Shown: piece by piece, positions 45,350 to 55,504 of the stretch | How the letters are laid out: every line of letters begins with the position of its first letter | How positions within the stretch are numbered: the stretch's first letter is position 1 | Origin: Pseudomonas sp. B21-048 | GTDB taxonomy: Bacteria; Pseudomonadota; Gammaproteobacteria; Pseudomonadales; Pseudomonadaceae | Reading direction: 5' to 3' | Assembly: GCF_024748615.1 (NCBI RefSeq) | Contig: NZ_CP087168.1 | Coordinates: 744,001 to 808,000, forward strand | DNA: 64,000 bases | Notes under the pieces: model-generated | Told to the model about the DNA's origin: nothing | Database searches by the model: none | The model's input: the letters and a program-made list of their open reading frames with translations, nothing else | Translations under genes and position numbers: made by a program

Positions 45350-47890
45350 ATGGCAAGCGCCAAATTGACACTCGCTCGGCTTGAAAACCTGCTGCTGACT
45401 GCCTGTGACGACTTACGCGGCAACATGGATGCCAGCGAATACAAGGAATACATTTTCGGCATGCTGTTCCTCAAGCGTGCCAGCGATCTGTTCGATCAGC
45501 GCCGCGAAGAGATTGCCGCAGAAGGCAAGGCTGCAGGCCTGAGCGATGCCGATATCCAACTCAACCTAGAAGATCCTGATCAGTACTCCGGCAAGTATTT
45601 CTTTGTGCCGGAGCGGGCTCGATGGAATCAGAGCTGGGTCGATAGCACCTGGAACCTCCATCCAGCTCTCAAGCACGTCAAAGAAAACGTTGGAACTGCA
45701 CTCAATAAAGCGCTTGAAGCGTTGGAAGAGGCCAATCCAGAGGCCTTACAGGATGTGCTTAAACACATCAACTTCAACAAGAAGATCGGCCAGAACACGC
45801 TGGATGACGACACGCTGGTCAACTTTATTCAGAACTTTGAAAAAATCCCGCTGCGTGACGAAGACTTCGAATTCCCGGATCTACTGGGAACCGCCTATGA
45901 ATGGTTGATCAAGCACTTTGCGGACTCGGCGGGTAAAAAGGCTGGTGAGTTCTACACCCCGGCTGAAGTTGTGCGTATCTGCGTCGAGATCTGCGATCCC
46001 CAGGAAAATATGAGTGTGTACGACCCTACTGTGGGGTCGGGCGGTATGCTAATCCAGGCGCGTGATTACCTGCGCGAGTGCGGCGCCGATGCCTCCGAGC
46101 TGGCTTTGTACGGTCAGGAGAAGATGGGCACCACCTGGTCAATCTGCAAAATGAACATGTTGCTGCACGGCATCTCCCACGCAGTGATTCGCCAACAAGA
46201 TACCCTGCGCGAGCCCCAACATCAGGCCGAAGATGGTCAGCTCAAGCGTTTTGATCGCGTGCTGGCCAACCCCCCGTTCAGCCAGAATTACATCAAGAAG
46301 GACATCAAATTTCCCGGTCGCTTCCCGGTTTGGATGCCCGAAAAAGGCAAAAAAGCCGACCTGATGTTTGTGCAACACATGCTGGCGGTGCTCAAAAGCG
46401 ACGGTCGTATGGCAACGGTGATGCCCCATGGCGTGCTGTTCCGTGGCGGCGAAGAACGCGAAGCGCGCAAGTACTTTATAGAAAAGGGCTATCTCGAAGC
46501 GGTGGTGGGACTGCCGAGTAACCTGTTCTATGGCACCGGGATCCCTGCCTGCATTCTGGTGCTGAATAAGGCTGGGGCGGCAGAGCGTGACCATGTACTG
46601 TTTATCAACGCCGACCGTGAGTACCGCGAAGGCAAGGCCCAGAACCATCTACGGCCCGAAGACATCGATAAGATCGTGCACGCCTATCGTGCAGGGCAAG
46701 GTATTCCTGGCTATGCACAGCGGATTTCGGTGGCTGCCATTAGCGCTGAAGACTACAACTGCAATATTCGGCGCTATGTGGACAACGCGCCGCCGCCTGA
46801 ACCCCACGATGTTCGAGCCCATCTGCACGGTGGTGTGCCGGTCAGTGAAATCGACGCGTTGGCGCACTTCTGGAAAAACTACGCCGGACTGCGTGAAAGC
46901 TGCTTTATGCCTCGTACAGTGTCTGCCGGCGTTGTGGCCTACGCGGACTTCTCGGCCGAACTGCTAGGCAAGCGTGCGATTGCCGAGTTCATTAGCTCAC
47001 ACTCCGGCGTCATCCAATGCCAAGCCAATTTTATGGTCGAGTTGAACAAGTGGTGGGAACAGCATTTGCCGATTGTCGAGGCGCTTGCTCCAGATACTAC
47101 CAATCAGCAAGCGCGGGCGAATAACGTCTACCAGATGCGCTCCACCTTGCTGGACAGCATTGAACGGACTTTTGCTGGCCAAGAGTTGCTTAATCGCTAT
47201 CAAGTACGCGGTGCCTTCGCCAACTATTACAAATTGCTGGCCGCTGATTTTAAATCCATCGCCGCCAGCGGCTGGGGCCCGGAGCTGATTCCCAACGAGG
47301 ACATCCTGCAGAGCCAGTTCCCCAAAGTGTTGGCCGAACTGGAACACCACCACAGTCGCCTGACCGAACTGCAAGCGCTGTTCGCTGCTGCGAGCGAAGA
47401 GGACTTTGAGGATGCCGATGACAGTGGCGTGCTGCCAGCCGATGAAGTGAAAACTCTCAAAGCCAGCCTTAAAGAAGCCCGTGGGTTGATGAAGTTGGCT
47501 AAGCGCGATACCAGCTTCGGTGACTGGCAAAGTCTTCAGCGCGAGGCTGAGCGTATTGAGGTGCAACTGGTTCGCCATAAATCCCTGGAAGACGAAGCGA
47601 AAAGCCTTAAGGGGTTGATCAAGACGACCGAGCAAAGCCGCGATGACTTGGTGGAAAAAGCCCGTGAGAACATCACTGATGATGAAGCTCGAATAGTGAT
47701 CGTTGAGCGACTGGGTAAGGTGCTATTTGAGAGTTACCGTCAATATCTAGCTGCCGATCAACGGGCTTGCGTTACCGCGATTGAGAGCCTTTGGGGTAAA
47801 TATGCGGTGACAGCTAAGCAGATTGAGGCCGAGCGCGATGAAGCGGCGCAGACGTTGCAGGCGTTTTTGGTGGAGTTGGGGTATGAGTGA
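45350..47890 (+). CDS. hsdM: Type I restriction-modification DNA methyltransferase (M subunit)
   Basis: 846 aa, longer than the typical 500-550 aa. An HsdM_N helical domain ([35 protein letters not shown]) precedes the N6-adenine methyltransferase domain with the AdoMet motif [12 protein letters not shown] (about 224) and catalytic NPPF (about 307). The last 250 residues are coiled-coil-rich ([20 protein letters not shown] and on), probably contacting HsdS. Overlaps hsdS by 8 bp. Confidence 0.95.
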   Translation: MASAKLTLARLENLLLTACDDLRGNMDASEYKEYIFGMLFLKRASDLFDQRREEIAAEGKAAGLSDADIQLNLEDPDQYSGKYFFVPERARWNQSWVDSTWNLHPALKHVKENVGTALNKALEALEEANPEALQDVLKHINFNKKIGQNTLDDDTLVNFIQNFEKIPLRDEDFEFPDLLGTAYEWLIKHFADSAGKKAGEFYTPAEVVRICVEICDPQENMSVYDPTVGSGGMLIQARDYLRECGADASELALYGQEKMGTTWSICKMNMLLHGISHAVIRQQDTLREPQHQAEDGQLKRFDRVLANPPFSQNYIKKDIKFPGRFPVWMPEKGKKADLMFVQHMLAVLKSDGRMATVMPHGVLFRGGEEREARKYFIEKGYLEAVVGLPSNLFYGTGIPACILVLNKAGAAERDHVLFINADREYREGKAQNHLRPEDIDKIVHAYRAGQGIPGYAQRISVAAISAEDYNCNIRRYVDNAPPPEPHDVRAHLHGGVPVSEIDALAHFWKNYAGLRESCFMPRTVSAGVVAYADFSAELLGKRAIAEFISSHSGVIQCQANFMVELNKWWEQHLPIVEALAPDTTNQQARANNVYQMRSTLLDSIERTFAGQELLNRYQVRGAFANYYKLLAADFKSIAASGWGPELIPNEDILQSQFPKVLAELEHHHSRLTELQALFAAASEEDFEDADDSGVLPADEVKTLKASLKEARGLMKLAKRDTSFGDWQSLQREAERIEVQLVRHKSLEDEAKSLKGLIKTTEQSRDDLVEKARENITDDEARIVIVERLGKVLFESYRQYLAADQRACVTAIESLWGKYAVTAKQIEAERDEAAQTLQAFLVELGYE

Positions 47891-49142
47891 GTTATCGTTT
47901 GCTCCGCTCACGAAGTTTGCCGATATCACTATGGGACAGTCGCCAGGAGTTGAACTTTGCAACACAGATGGTAAAGGGTTACCGTTTTTGCAGGGATGCG
48001 CAGAGTTTGGCGCGAGCAATCCACAAGCTTCCGTCTATTGCGCGCCACCTTTACGCACCGCGAAAGCGGGCTCTGTATTGATCAGCGTACGTGCGCCCGT
48101 TGGCACGATGAACTATGCCGATCAGGACTATTGCATTGGTCGTGGACTTGGCGCTTTTAAGGCCAAACCGGGTCTGTCGAACACTGTCTTTTTAAAGCAT
48201 GCGGTAGAGCATCGTAGTAACTACTTGCACCGGCGAAGCCAAGGCTCCACATTCGCTGCTGTCTCGACTGGAGATGTACAAAACATACCGATCCCTATGT
48301 TCCCTTTTAACAAGCAGAATAAAATTGCTGCGATATTCAAGGGCATGGACACCTCTATCGAAAAAACCGAAGCTCTGATCGCCAAATACCAGCAGATCAA
48401 GGCCGGATTGATGCTTGACCTTTTTACTCGTGGTTTGCTGCCCAATGGCCAACTGCGCCCGTCGTACGATCAAGCGCCGGAGCTGTATCAGGAAACGGCA
48501 ATTGGGTGGATTCCACAGGATTGGCACTTTACTACTTGCTCGAAAGTTTGTGAAAAAATTATCGACTGCAAAAATCGGACGCCGCCTGAAACGCCAGACG
48601 GATTTCCGGTCATCAGAACGCCAAATGTTCGCAATGGAGTGTTTGTCGATAAGGATCTTGTTTTCACGGACGAGCATTCTTATTTTGTCTGGACAATGCG
48701 GGGCAAGCCGCAGGTGGGCGACATCCTTATTACTCGTGAAGCTCCTGTCGGGGAAGTCTGCATGATTCCGGAGCGGCACCCCTCTGCGTGCCTGGGACAA
48801 AGGATGATGCTTTACAGGCCAAATCAGGAATTGATTGCAGCGCAGTATTTTCTGTACGCATTGCAGTCCCGCCAAATTCAAAACCGGCTTGATTTAATCT
48901 CCGGAGGTTCCACAGTTGGCCATGTCCGAGTAGGGGATATTCGAGATTTATGGATGTTTATGCCTAAATCGCCCCAGGAGCAAAATCAGATTGCTTCTGC
49001 TCTCGACGCAATCTCCGAGAAGTTGAATTGCGAGTTGAGCCAACTCTGTAAACTTCGCCAGCAAAGAATTGGATTGATGGATGACCTCCTCACCGGCAAA
49101 GTCTTGGTAAGGGTTGATGCATTAGAGGCCACCTATGCCTGA
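47883..49142 (+). CDS. hsdS: Type I restriction-modification specificity subunit
   Basis: 419 aa from the ATG at 47883, inside the end of hsdM. Two target-recognition domains (about 5-160 and 215-385), each followed by a conserved helix: [40 protein letters not shown] and [47 protein letters not shown] starts the second unit. It sets the bipartite DNA target recognised by both methylation and cleavage. The target sequence cannot be predicted by eye. Confidence 0.93.
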   Translation: MSELSFAPLTKFADITMGQSPGVELCNTDGKGLPFLQGCAEFGASNPQASVYCAPPLRTAKAGSVLISVRAPVGTMNYADQDYCIGRGLGAFKAKPGLSNTVFLKHAVEHRSNYLHRRSQGSTFAAVSTGDVQNIPIPMFPFNKQNKIAAIFKGMDTSIEKTEALIAKYQQIKAGLMLDLFTRGLLPNGQLRPSYDQAPELYQETAIGWIPQDWHFTTCSKVCEKIIDCKNRTPPETPDGFPVIRTPNVRNGVFVDKDLVFTDEHSYFVWTMRGKPQVGDILITREAPVGEVCMIPERHPSACLGQRMMLYRPNQELIAAQYFLYALQSRQIQNRLDLISGGSTVGHVRVGDIRDLWMFMPKSPQEQNQIASALDAISEKLNCELSQLCKLRQQRIGLMDDLLTGKVLVRVDALEATYA

Positions 49143-49618
49143 CAAGCTGCCCATTAACCTCAATGACCTGCTGCGCCAGCGCACCGTGGAAGGCGAACGC
49201 ATTGAATACAAGGCGGGATGGACCCCGGGCGCCATTCTTCGCACGCTTTGCGCCTTTGCCAATGACTTTGAGAACCTGGGCGGCGGTTATGTGGTAATTG
49301 GGCAGGATTTCCTATGTGTGGTGCGCTTGCCGGTGCATCCACTCACCAAGGGCCAGATGCGGCTGCCGGGGAAGTCACTATGGAAGTCGCAGCCTTGCTC
49401 AATGTCGTTGTTGGCGAAATCAGCAGCCAGAACTGCCGCTCGCCATGGGTTTGAAGAATGCCGAGCATTTTCGCAAAGCCTATGTCCTGCCTGCCATTGT
49501 GGCCGTTTGCCTAGAAATGACATTACCCGAGCAACCCAACAGTCGGTTGCAACATTACCGCCTGACCGCCACAGGCCAGCACTGGTTGCAGGCCAATAGC
49601 CAAAGAAGCACACGATGA
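49135..49618 (+). pseudogene. Collapsed AlbA_2/RecG-like ATP-binding protein gene inside the hsd operon
   Basis: The start overlaps hsdS by 8 bp and reads LNDLLRQRTVEGERIEYKAG ... NLGGGYVVIGQD, the start of an AlbA_2 (Schlafen-like) domain. After about 49310 the frame is lost. A second frame gives GEVTMEVAALLNVVVGEISS, and a third gives AMGLKNAEHFRKAYVLPAIV ... LTATGQHW, the winged-helix C-terminus of the same family, ending in an ATGA overlap with hsdR. About 300 codons are deleted and the frame shifts twice. Such genes often sit between hsdS and hsdR. Confidence 0.78.
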
Positions 49619-52600
49619 GTGAGTACAGCGAAGTCGAACAACCCTTTCTGCAACAGTTGGCCGAACAGGGTTGGACGGTGATAGACCAAGGATCAGGTAT
49701 TCCGCAAAGCGCACACGGCAGCTTGCGTACTCACTTTCGTCAATGGTTGTTGCCCGAAGTCTTCAATAAATCCGTCCGGGAGAATAATCGCACGGATGAA
49801 GGTCTGCCGTGGCTGACCGATCGGCAGCTGGAAGATTTACGCAGCCAATTGCTGCGCCAGCCCAACCGCACCCTGCTGGAAGCGAATGAAGCAATCCAGG
49901 CTTTGCTGTTTAAAACGCAGGTAGATGTCAATGAACTGACCGGCGAAGCCGATCCCGTGGTGCGACTGATTGATTTCAAAACGCCTGAGAATAACCAGTT
50001 CCATGCCATCAATCAGTTCCGTATTGATACGCCAGGGTGTGTAAAGGATTTCATCATTCCGGACATTGTGCTGTTCGTGAATGGCATTCCCCTTGGAGTG
50101 GTGGAATGTAAAAAAGCCTCTCAAACCTGCGCCAATCCGATGCAGGAAGCCTTCGTGCAGCTACAGCGCTATATGCGCAAACGCCCGGAATCCCAAAGTG
50201 CTGGGCTGAATGAGGGTGAACCGAGCCTTTTCCACAGCAACCTGCTACTGATCCGCAGCAGCGGTCTGCAAGCAGACTACGGCACCATTACCTCAGAGGC
50301 GGAGCATTTCTATACCTGGAAGACGCTCTATCCGCAGGACGATGAGGCCCTCGAAGGATTAAACCCTCAGCAGCAACTGATTGCCGGGATGTTGAGTCGA
50401 GCCAACCTGCTGCAGATTCTGCGCACTAGTTCGGTGGTCATGGACACCGATGGTGGCCCTCGTGTGAAGGTGGTATGCCGCTACCAGCAATTTCGCGCCG
50501 CGAACAAAATCATGGAGCGCTTGCGTAATGGCGCTACGGCCATGGAACGCAGTGGTGTGGTGTGGCACACCCAAGGCTCGGGAAAGTCTCTGACGATGGT
50601 GTTTCTGGCGCGGATGCTGCGGGCCAGCCGCGATCTCGCTGACTACAAGATCGTGCTGGTCAATGATCGGCACGATCTGGAAGAGCAGCTAGGTAAAACC
50701 GCGACCTTGATTGGTGGCCGGGTCAATGTGATCGAAAGCCGTCAAGCGTTACGCCGACACCTAGCCACCGAAAGCTCCGACATCAATATGGTCATGGTGC
50801 ACAAGTTTCAGGAACACAAACAGACCCTGAGTAATACCGTGGCCGAGGCGTTGGGCACTTACTTGGCCATACCGTCAGGTAAGACCTTTGGAGTGGTGAA
50901 CCCTTCGGAGCGGATCATCCTGATGATTGACGAGGCGCACCGTACTCAAAGCTCGGACCTGGGGGAAAACCTGTTTGAGGCTTTTCCCAATGCCACTCGC
51001 TTTGCCTTCACCGGCACTCCGTTGCTGACCGAGCGCCACGGTGAGCGTAAAACCCGCAAACGCTTTGGTGAGTACATCGACACTTACCGGCTGATGGATG
51101 CGGTCAAGGATGGCGCCACCCTGCAGATTTTGTACGAAGGTAAAACGGCCGATAGTGCGCTGAATGAAAAGCATGCGTTTGATGAGGCCTTTGAAGACCT
51201 GTTCCGCGACCGCAGCGAAGAAGAGCTGCTGGCGATCAAAAAGAAGTATGGCGCTACCGGTGACATCCTGGAGGCCGAGAACCGCATCAACGCGATTGCC
51301 CGCGACCTAGTTAAGCATTACGTCGACAACATCTTGCCCAACGGTTTTAAGGCACAGGTGGTGTGCCATTCCAAGCTGGCCTGTGTGCGCTATCAAGCAG
51401 GTATCAAAGCGGCGTTGTCCGACCGCATCAAACAAGAACAGGCCCGGGAACTGCCTGACGCAGAATTGATCCGACGGCTGAGTTTTTTGAAAACAGCCGT
51501 CGTGGTGTCGTCAGACGGTACTAACGAGGCGGCGTTCATCACTGATGCGCGCAAACAGGCCGTGCGGATGAACGCGGTTGATAATTTTTGCCGTAGTTTC
51601 GATTTTGACGATCCGGACAAAGAGCACACCGGCATCGCGTTTCTGATCGTCTGCGACATGCTGCTGACGGGCTTCGATGCGCCCATCGAGCAGGTGATGT
51701 ACATCGACAAGAAACTGCGCGAGCACACCTTGCTTCAAGCTATTGCCCGTACTAACCGGGTCAAGAGGGGCAAGCAGCGCGGCTATATCGTCGATTACAT
51801 CGGCTTGGCCAACCATCTGACCGATGCGCTGACGCTGTACGCGGCCAGTGATGAGCTACAAGAGCTGCAGGACGGTTTGCAAAACATCACCTCCGAGTTG
51901 CCGGTGTTAGAGGAGCGCTATCAGCGTTTACTGCAACATTTCACAACCTTGGGTGTGAATAACATCAAGGCCTTTGTCACGGGGGCTTTACACACATTGG
52001 ATGCGGATGCAGCGGTGGTGCATGAGGCCGTCAAGGCCCTGAAGGATGAAAAGCAACGGGCGGATTTCGAGGTTTACCTCAAGAAGTTTTTGATGAGCCT
52101 GGACATCATTTTGCCTCACTCGTCTGCACAGCTCTATCGCGTCCCAGCCAAGCGTTTTGGTTATATCCTGCAAGTCACCAAGGAGCGCTACAAAGATTCC
52201 AGCCTCGATTTGGGCAGCGCAGGTGAAAAAGTGAAGGCGTTAATCAACGAGCACTTAATTAGCCTGGGCATTAACCCCAAGATTGAACCGGTGGAGTTAT
52301 TAGCCGAGGACTTCCTGGAGAAACTCAATGCCCATTCTGGTAAAAACAGTGAGGCCAAGGCCAGTGAGATGGAGCATGCCATCCGTAAGCATTGCACTGT
52401 CCATCATGATGAGGATCCATCCTTCTTCAAGAGCCTGTCGGAAAAGGTTGATGCCCTCATTGAGAAGCACCACGACGAGTGGGATTTGTTAGCGGAAAAA
52501 TTGGCCGAACTTAGAAACCAAGCTATCGCTGGCCGTCAGCAGGGTGAAGAGGGGATGAGTAAGGAGGTGACGACCTTCTACGAGCATATCGTCCAGGTTG

Positions 52601-52878
52601 GCTTTCCAAACGGCACGGTTGAAGGTGGGGATAAACCCAAGTTCAAAGCATTGATGGGCGTTACGGTGGATATTTTGCAGGAAACCATTGCCAGCATTGA
52701 TTTCTGGCAAAATCCGGACAAACAAAAGCGTGTTCGAGGACTGCTCAAGGCTGAAATCACTAAAGCGGGCATTGAGGAACTCAAGCAGAATCGTGAGCGC
52801 GTGGCAATTGAAGTCATGAAATTGGCCAAGAACCGTCATGACGAGCTAATCCGAGCCCTGCGCCGTGGAGACGCATAA
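49615..52878 (+). CDS. hsdR: Type I restriction endonuclease, R subunit
   Basis: 1087 aa. The N-terminal PD-(D/E)xK nuclease domain has IIPDIVLFVNGIPLGVVECKKA (D and ECK near 148 and 164). The SF2 translocase follows with Walker A HTQGSGKSLTM (about 318-328), DEAH in LMIDEAHRTQ (about 437) and FAFTGTPL, then helicase-C (FLIVCDMLLTGFDAPIEQVMYID, LLQAIARTNRV) and the helical C-terminus that binds the methyltransferase. Length is normal and the gene looks intact. It begins at an ATGA overlap with the collapsed gene and is followed directly by the metallopeptidase gene. Confidence 0.95.
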   Translation: MSEYSEVEQPFLQQLAEQGWTVIDQGSGIPQSAHGSLRTHFRQWLLPEVFNKSVRENNRTDEGLPWLTDRQLEDLRSQLLRQPNRTLLEANEAIQALLFKTQVDVNELTGEADPVVRLIDFKTPENNQFHAINQFRIDTPGCVKDFIIPDIVLFVNGIPLGVVECKKASQTCANPMQEAFVQLQRYMRKRPESQSAGLNEGEPSLFHSNLLLIRSSGLQADYGTITSEAEHFYTWKTLYPQDDEALEGLNPQQQLIAGMLSRANLLQILRTSSVVMDTDGGPRVKVVCRYQQFRAANKIMERLRNGATAMERSGVVWHTQGSGKSLTMVFLARMLRASRDLADYKIVLVNDRHDLEEQLGKTATLIGGRVNVIESRQALRRHLATESSDINMVMVHKFQEHKQTLSNTVAEALGTYLAIPSGKTFGVVNPSERIILMIDEAHRTQSSDLGENLFEAFPNATRFAFTGTPLLTERHGERKTRKRFGEYIDTYRLMDAVKDGATLQILYEGKTADSALNEKHAFDEAFEDLFRDRSEEELLAIKKKYGATGDILEAENRINAIARDLVKHYVDNILPNGFKAQVVCHSKLACVRYQAGIKAALSDRIKQEQARELPDAELIRRLSFLKTAVVVSSDGTNEAAFITDARKQAVRMNAVDNFCRSFDFDDPDKEHTGIAFLIVCDMLLTGFDAPIEQVMYIDKKLREHTLLQAIARTNRVKRGKQRGYIVDYIGLANHLTDALTLYAASDELQELQDGLQNITSELPVLEERYQRLLQHFTTLGVNNIKAFVTGALHTLDADAAVVHEAVKALKDEKQRADFEVYLKKFLMSLDIILPHSSAQLYRVPAKRFGYILQVTKERYKDSSLDLGSAGEKVKALINEHLISLGINPKIEPVELLAEDFLEKLNAHSGKNSEAKASEMEHAIRKHCTVHHDEDPSFFKSLSEKVDALIEKHHDEWDLLAEKLAELRNQAIAGRQQGEEGMSKEVTTFYEHIVQVGFPNGTVEGGDKPKFKALMGVTVDILQETIASIDFWQNPDKQKRVRGLLKAEITKAGIEELKQNRERVAIEVMKLAKNRHDELIRALRRGDA

Positions 52879-53586
52879 ATGCAACTTCGTCAGGTTCGAG
52901 ACATCGAGTATCAGTTACTGCCAGGTTCAGACCGCCAGACTACAGATATCGTGATTGAGCGAGATGGTTTGATCACAGTGCGCCCACCCAGGCGTATGAC
53001 TCCTGAGCAGGTGGATGAAACCGTACTCAGCAAACGTATGTGGATTTATCGCAACCTTGCCGATTGGCGTGACCTCAACGCCACTCGTGTGACACGTGAG
53101 TGGGTCGGTGGCGAGTCTTTTCTGTACCTGGGCAGTAGCTATCGCTTGCAGCTGGTGCAAGAGCAAGATGAGTCCCTGAAACTCAAGGATGGACGGTTCT
53201 GCCTGTTGCGCTCTGTTGTAGAAACGGGGGGGCACGAACTTGCGCAGCAGACCTTTGAGTCCTTCTATAAGGAAAAAGGTCTTGCCCGGCTGAGCAAGCG
53301 GGTCGCTTTCTTCGCCAGCAAGGTGGGGGTGACGCCGGGCAATGTTCACGTCAAAGATATCGGTTACCGCTGGGCATCCTGTCTGAAAAACGGAGATTTG
53401 CATTTTCACTGGAAGTGCCTGATGGCTCCGCTGACCATCATTGACTACATAGTCGTTCATGAGTTGTGTCATTTACATCATCGCGATCACTCTGATGCGT
53501 TCTGGAACGAGGTCGACAAGGTGCTGCCCGACTATCGCGACCGGAAGGAGTGGCTGCGGGGACGTGGTGCTGGTCTGGACCTTTAA
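52879..53586 (+). CDS. YgjP-type (DUF45) zinc metallopeptidase-like protein
   Basis: 235 aa. VHELCHLHHRDHSDAFWNEVDKVLPDY (about 193-219) contains the HExxH zinc motif (HELCH) with a downstream histidine and is the signature of the YgjP/WLM-like group. The upstream part (VKDIGYRWASCLKNGDLHFHWKCLMAPLTIIDYIV) also matches that family. TAA of hsdR abuts its ATG, so it is the last gene of the hsd operon. Such proteins recur next to type I systems; their role there is not established. Confidence 0.88.
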   Translation: MQLRQVRDIEYQLLPGSDRQTTDIVIERDGLITVRPPRRMTPEQVDETVLSKRMWIYRNLADWRDLNATRVTREWVGGESFLYLGSSYRLQLVQEQDESLKLKDGRFCLLRSVVETGGHELAQQTFESFYKEKGLARLSKRVAFFASKVGVTPGNVHVKDIGYRWASCLKNGDLHFHWKCLMAPLTIIDYIVVHELCHLHHRDHSDAFWNEVDKVLPDYRDRKEWLRGRGAGLDL

Positions 53587-53723
53587 CGAGTAGGCGAAGC
53601 GTTAGTGTTAAATCCTGCTATACGACTACCGTAACTGAGGTTAAGGCCTCAATTAACACGAGCGGGGCAGTCGGATGACTCGCTGGAATGTAGCGCGGTT
53701 TAATGCCGAATTAGCGAGCACGC

Positions 53724-54056
53724 TTACATCGACTTGACCGAAATCACTTCAACAAACTTGAATTTTTTCCTTGCTGCCCTTGTGGCCTCTTGCTCCGCAA
53801 CTAGCGAACTCAGGGTATCTGCTTCATGTACGATCTCGTGCATCTTGCCTTCGAATTCATTGCCCACGCTCAGTGTGACTCTCAGCCTGGGGGTAAAGGC
53901 TTTCGAGACTTTCTTTTTCTTCGCTGCCTTTGCCGGTTGCACTATCACGGCATCCGGAACGGTGTCTTGCACGTGTGAGTGAATTGCTGGTGCGGGGGAC
54001 TCAGACTCACCGAAGAGCGCCCGGCGCATTTCTTCTTCCGTCAACTCTGTATTCAT
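53724..54056 (-). CDS. Hypothetical protein (110 aa)
   Basis: Read from the ATG at 54056 (MNTELTEEEMRRALFGE); an in-frame ATG at 54125 is an alternative. A lysine/alanine-rich linker (AKAAKKKKVSKAFTPRLRVTL) joins a short acidic N-terminus to a C-terminal part (VGNEFEGKMHEIVHEADTLSSLVAEQEATRAARKKFKFVEVISVKSM) that looks like a small beta/alpha domain. The type is common in Pseudomonas islands, but no function is known. Transcribed opposite to the hsd operon. Confidence 0.6.
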   Translation of the reverse strand: MNTELTEEEMRRALFGESESPAPAIHSHVQDTVPDAVIVQPAKAAKKKKVSKAFTPRLRVTLSVGNEFEGKMHEIVHEADTLSSLVAEQEATRAARKKFKFVEVISVKSM

Positions 54057-54365
54057 ACGATTTCTCGAAAGGGTGTCATATATGGCGTTACAGATTTTAT
54101 CAGCGCGGCCGGAATCTGTAGTCATTTGGTCAGGCGTGAAGCGGTGGAGCTATCAGAGACCGGCAACGTTAGCGTCTGGCCGGTAGTTTTCATTCGGATG
54201 CTGAGCATATTGGTGCCGCACGCTTGTGTTGTCGTGTCTTCACATTTACGCTTTGCTCCGTCGCGGTCAATCCCGTGGCCGGGTGTCAGAACCTGAATTG
54301 TTCGAGGCGCATGGCGTCATAGCCAGCGATTAAGTGCTTACAGAGGCTTAGCTGCTGCTTTTCTA

Positions 54366-54470
54366 TGGCGGTCCGTGCGGGGCAGGCTTCGGCCTGGCCG
54401 GTTCCCTCGGACGCCGGTTTCTGACCCCCGTACGGTCCGCCACCCATTTCGTGTCAGAACGGCTGGGTGG
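54366..54470 (+). ncRNA. Candidate structured leader RNA
   Basis: TGGCGGTCCGTGCGGGG (54366-54382) pairs with CCCCGTACGGTCCGCCA (54426-54442) with one mismatch and one G-U, enclosing CAGGC-TTCG-GCCTG (UUCG tetraloop) and a CCGG/CCGG hairpin: a three-way-junction shape. CCACCCA/TGGGTGG (54440-54470) overlaps the right arm, so the two structures may exclude each other as in an attenuator. A leader peptide and the 178-aa gene follow. Folding is by eye only. Confidence 0.4.
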
Positions 54471-54503
54471 ACGGCTCCTTAATTGTCCGAGGAGATAAGG
54501 AAA

Positions 54504-54590
54504 ATGACCTGTCCCCCTTTTAAGCTCGTGCGCCGCCCTGGCCGTTTTTTTCGTACCGCAAACTATCCCGGAGGATTCCGTGATGTTTGA
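54504..54590 (+). CDS. Possible 28-aa leader peptide
   Basis: An ATG follows GAGGAGATAAGGAAA, an unusually strong ribosome site. The frame (MTCPPFKLVRRPGRFFRTAN ...) ends at 54590, overlapping the start of the next gene by 8 bp, which suggests translational coupling. Basic and aromatic; no family known. It could also be a chance frame. Confidence 0.4.
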   Translation: MTCPPFKLVRRPGRFFRTANYPGGFRDV

Positions 54591-55119
54591 TCTCTCGCTT
54601 CTAATCGGTCTCCCCAAACCCAACTCCATCGACACTGCGTCGCTGACCCCTGAAGATGCCGCGATTAAACTACGGCAGGCTGCCACCCTTCGGCTTAATG
54701 GAGCCCAGAGTATTCTGCTGCATTTTCCGCAAGACGTTGAGCTGGCAGTGGAGCTGTTGGATGACGCCGCCGTGTTGTACGACAGGGCATTCCGGAATTT
54801 GACTGGCATCCCAGCTCAAAGCGTTTATCAACAGATCTATGAGTATGTCTCTGTCCCCTCCGCTGAAGGCTCTCCTGCGATTCGAACCCCGTGGGGCGAT
54901 AAGTATGCTCTGGTCATTAAGGACGGTGTTTGTTGCGCTGAGACTTGGCTAGAAGGCTCATCATTACCGTTATGGTGGGCGCTGTCTCAGAACCGAAAGC
55001 GTCATCGTCCAGGGGACTATCAGGAAGCATTTGAAGCAGGCTTTCTGCTGCGGTTGCAGCAGACGCTGATCATACGACGTGAGGCAGTCACTTCCCAATC
55101 AACCAGCTTCGATGCCTGA
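54583..55119 (+). CDS. Hypothetical protein (178 aa)
   Basis: The ATG at 54583 (or GTG at 54580) follows GAGG. The product has an N-terminal helical region (PEDAAIKLRQAATLRLNGAQ, DVELAVELLDDAAVLYDRAF) and a C-terminal part with many W, R and L (DGVCCAETWLEGSSLPLWWALSQNRKRHR). No signal peptide and no family recognised. It is preceded by the candidate structured leader and followed by a strong hairpin. Confidence 0.6.
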   Translation: MFDLSLLIGLPKPNSIDTASLTPEDAAIKLRQAATLRLNGAQSILLHFPQDVELAVELLDDAAVLYDRAFRNLTGIPAQSVYQQIYEYVSVPSAEGSPAIRTPWGDKYALVIKDGVCCAETWLEGSSLPLWWALSQNRKRHRPGDYQEAFEAGFLLRLQQTLIIRREAVTSQSTSFDA

Positions 55120-55504
55120 GTTTATAATTGACGTTTGAGACTTTGCTTTTCCCGCCAAACCCTCCGATCAAGCGATCTTTGATCGCGTCGATCGGAGGGT
55201 TCACTCGCTTTTTCTCGCAGCCACCGCGGTCCCCCCTTTTCAAATTTGATTAGCGCCAGCCTTCTTTTACCCGTCAATAATTGCTCGTGATCTGTATCGA
55301 GCGCAGAGCCGTTTCAGTGTCAAAGCGGAACTTTTCGTTGGGCATGGATGTAGGTGTGGCGACAGCGGCGACAGCGGCGACAACGCACGTAGAACGTGGC
55401 CTGGCGCATGGCGACAGAAGTGGCGACAGTCGCCACTTTCTGAGCGTCTTAGCCGTGACGCTTGACCGCCTTTTCAAGTGGGTATAAAAATTGGCGCACG
55501 GATC
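55120..55504. other. Intergenic stretch with terminator and GGCGACA repeat cluster
   Basis: 55159-55200 is a two-tier hairpin (ACCCTCCGATC/GATCGGAGGGT around GCGATC-TTT-GATCGC), a likely terminator for the 178-aa gene. At 55356-55435 GGCGACA occurs five times, three of them as 9-bp tandem units (55356-55382), ending in the palindrome TGGCGAC-A-GTCGCCA (55421-55435). No supported gene. Confidence 0.6.

Noticed and set aside
55356..55435. GGCGACA repeats as a possible CRISPR array
   Set aside because: Units are 9 bp with no unique spacers of constant length and no cas genes are present.
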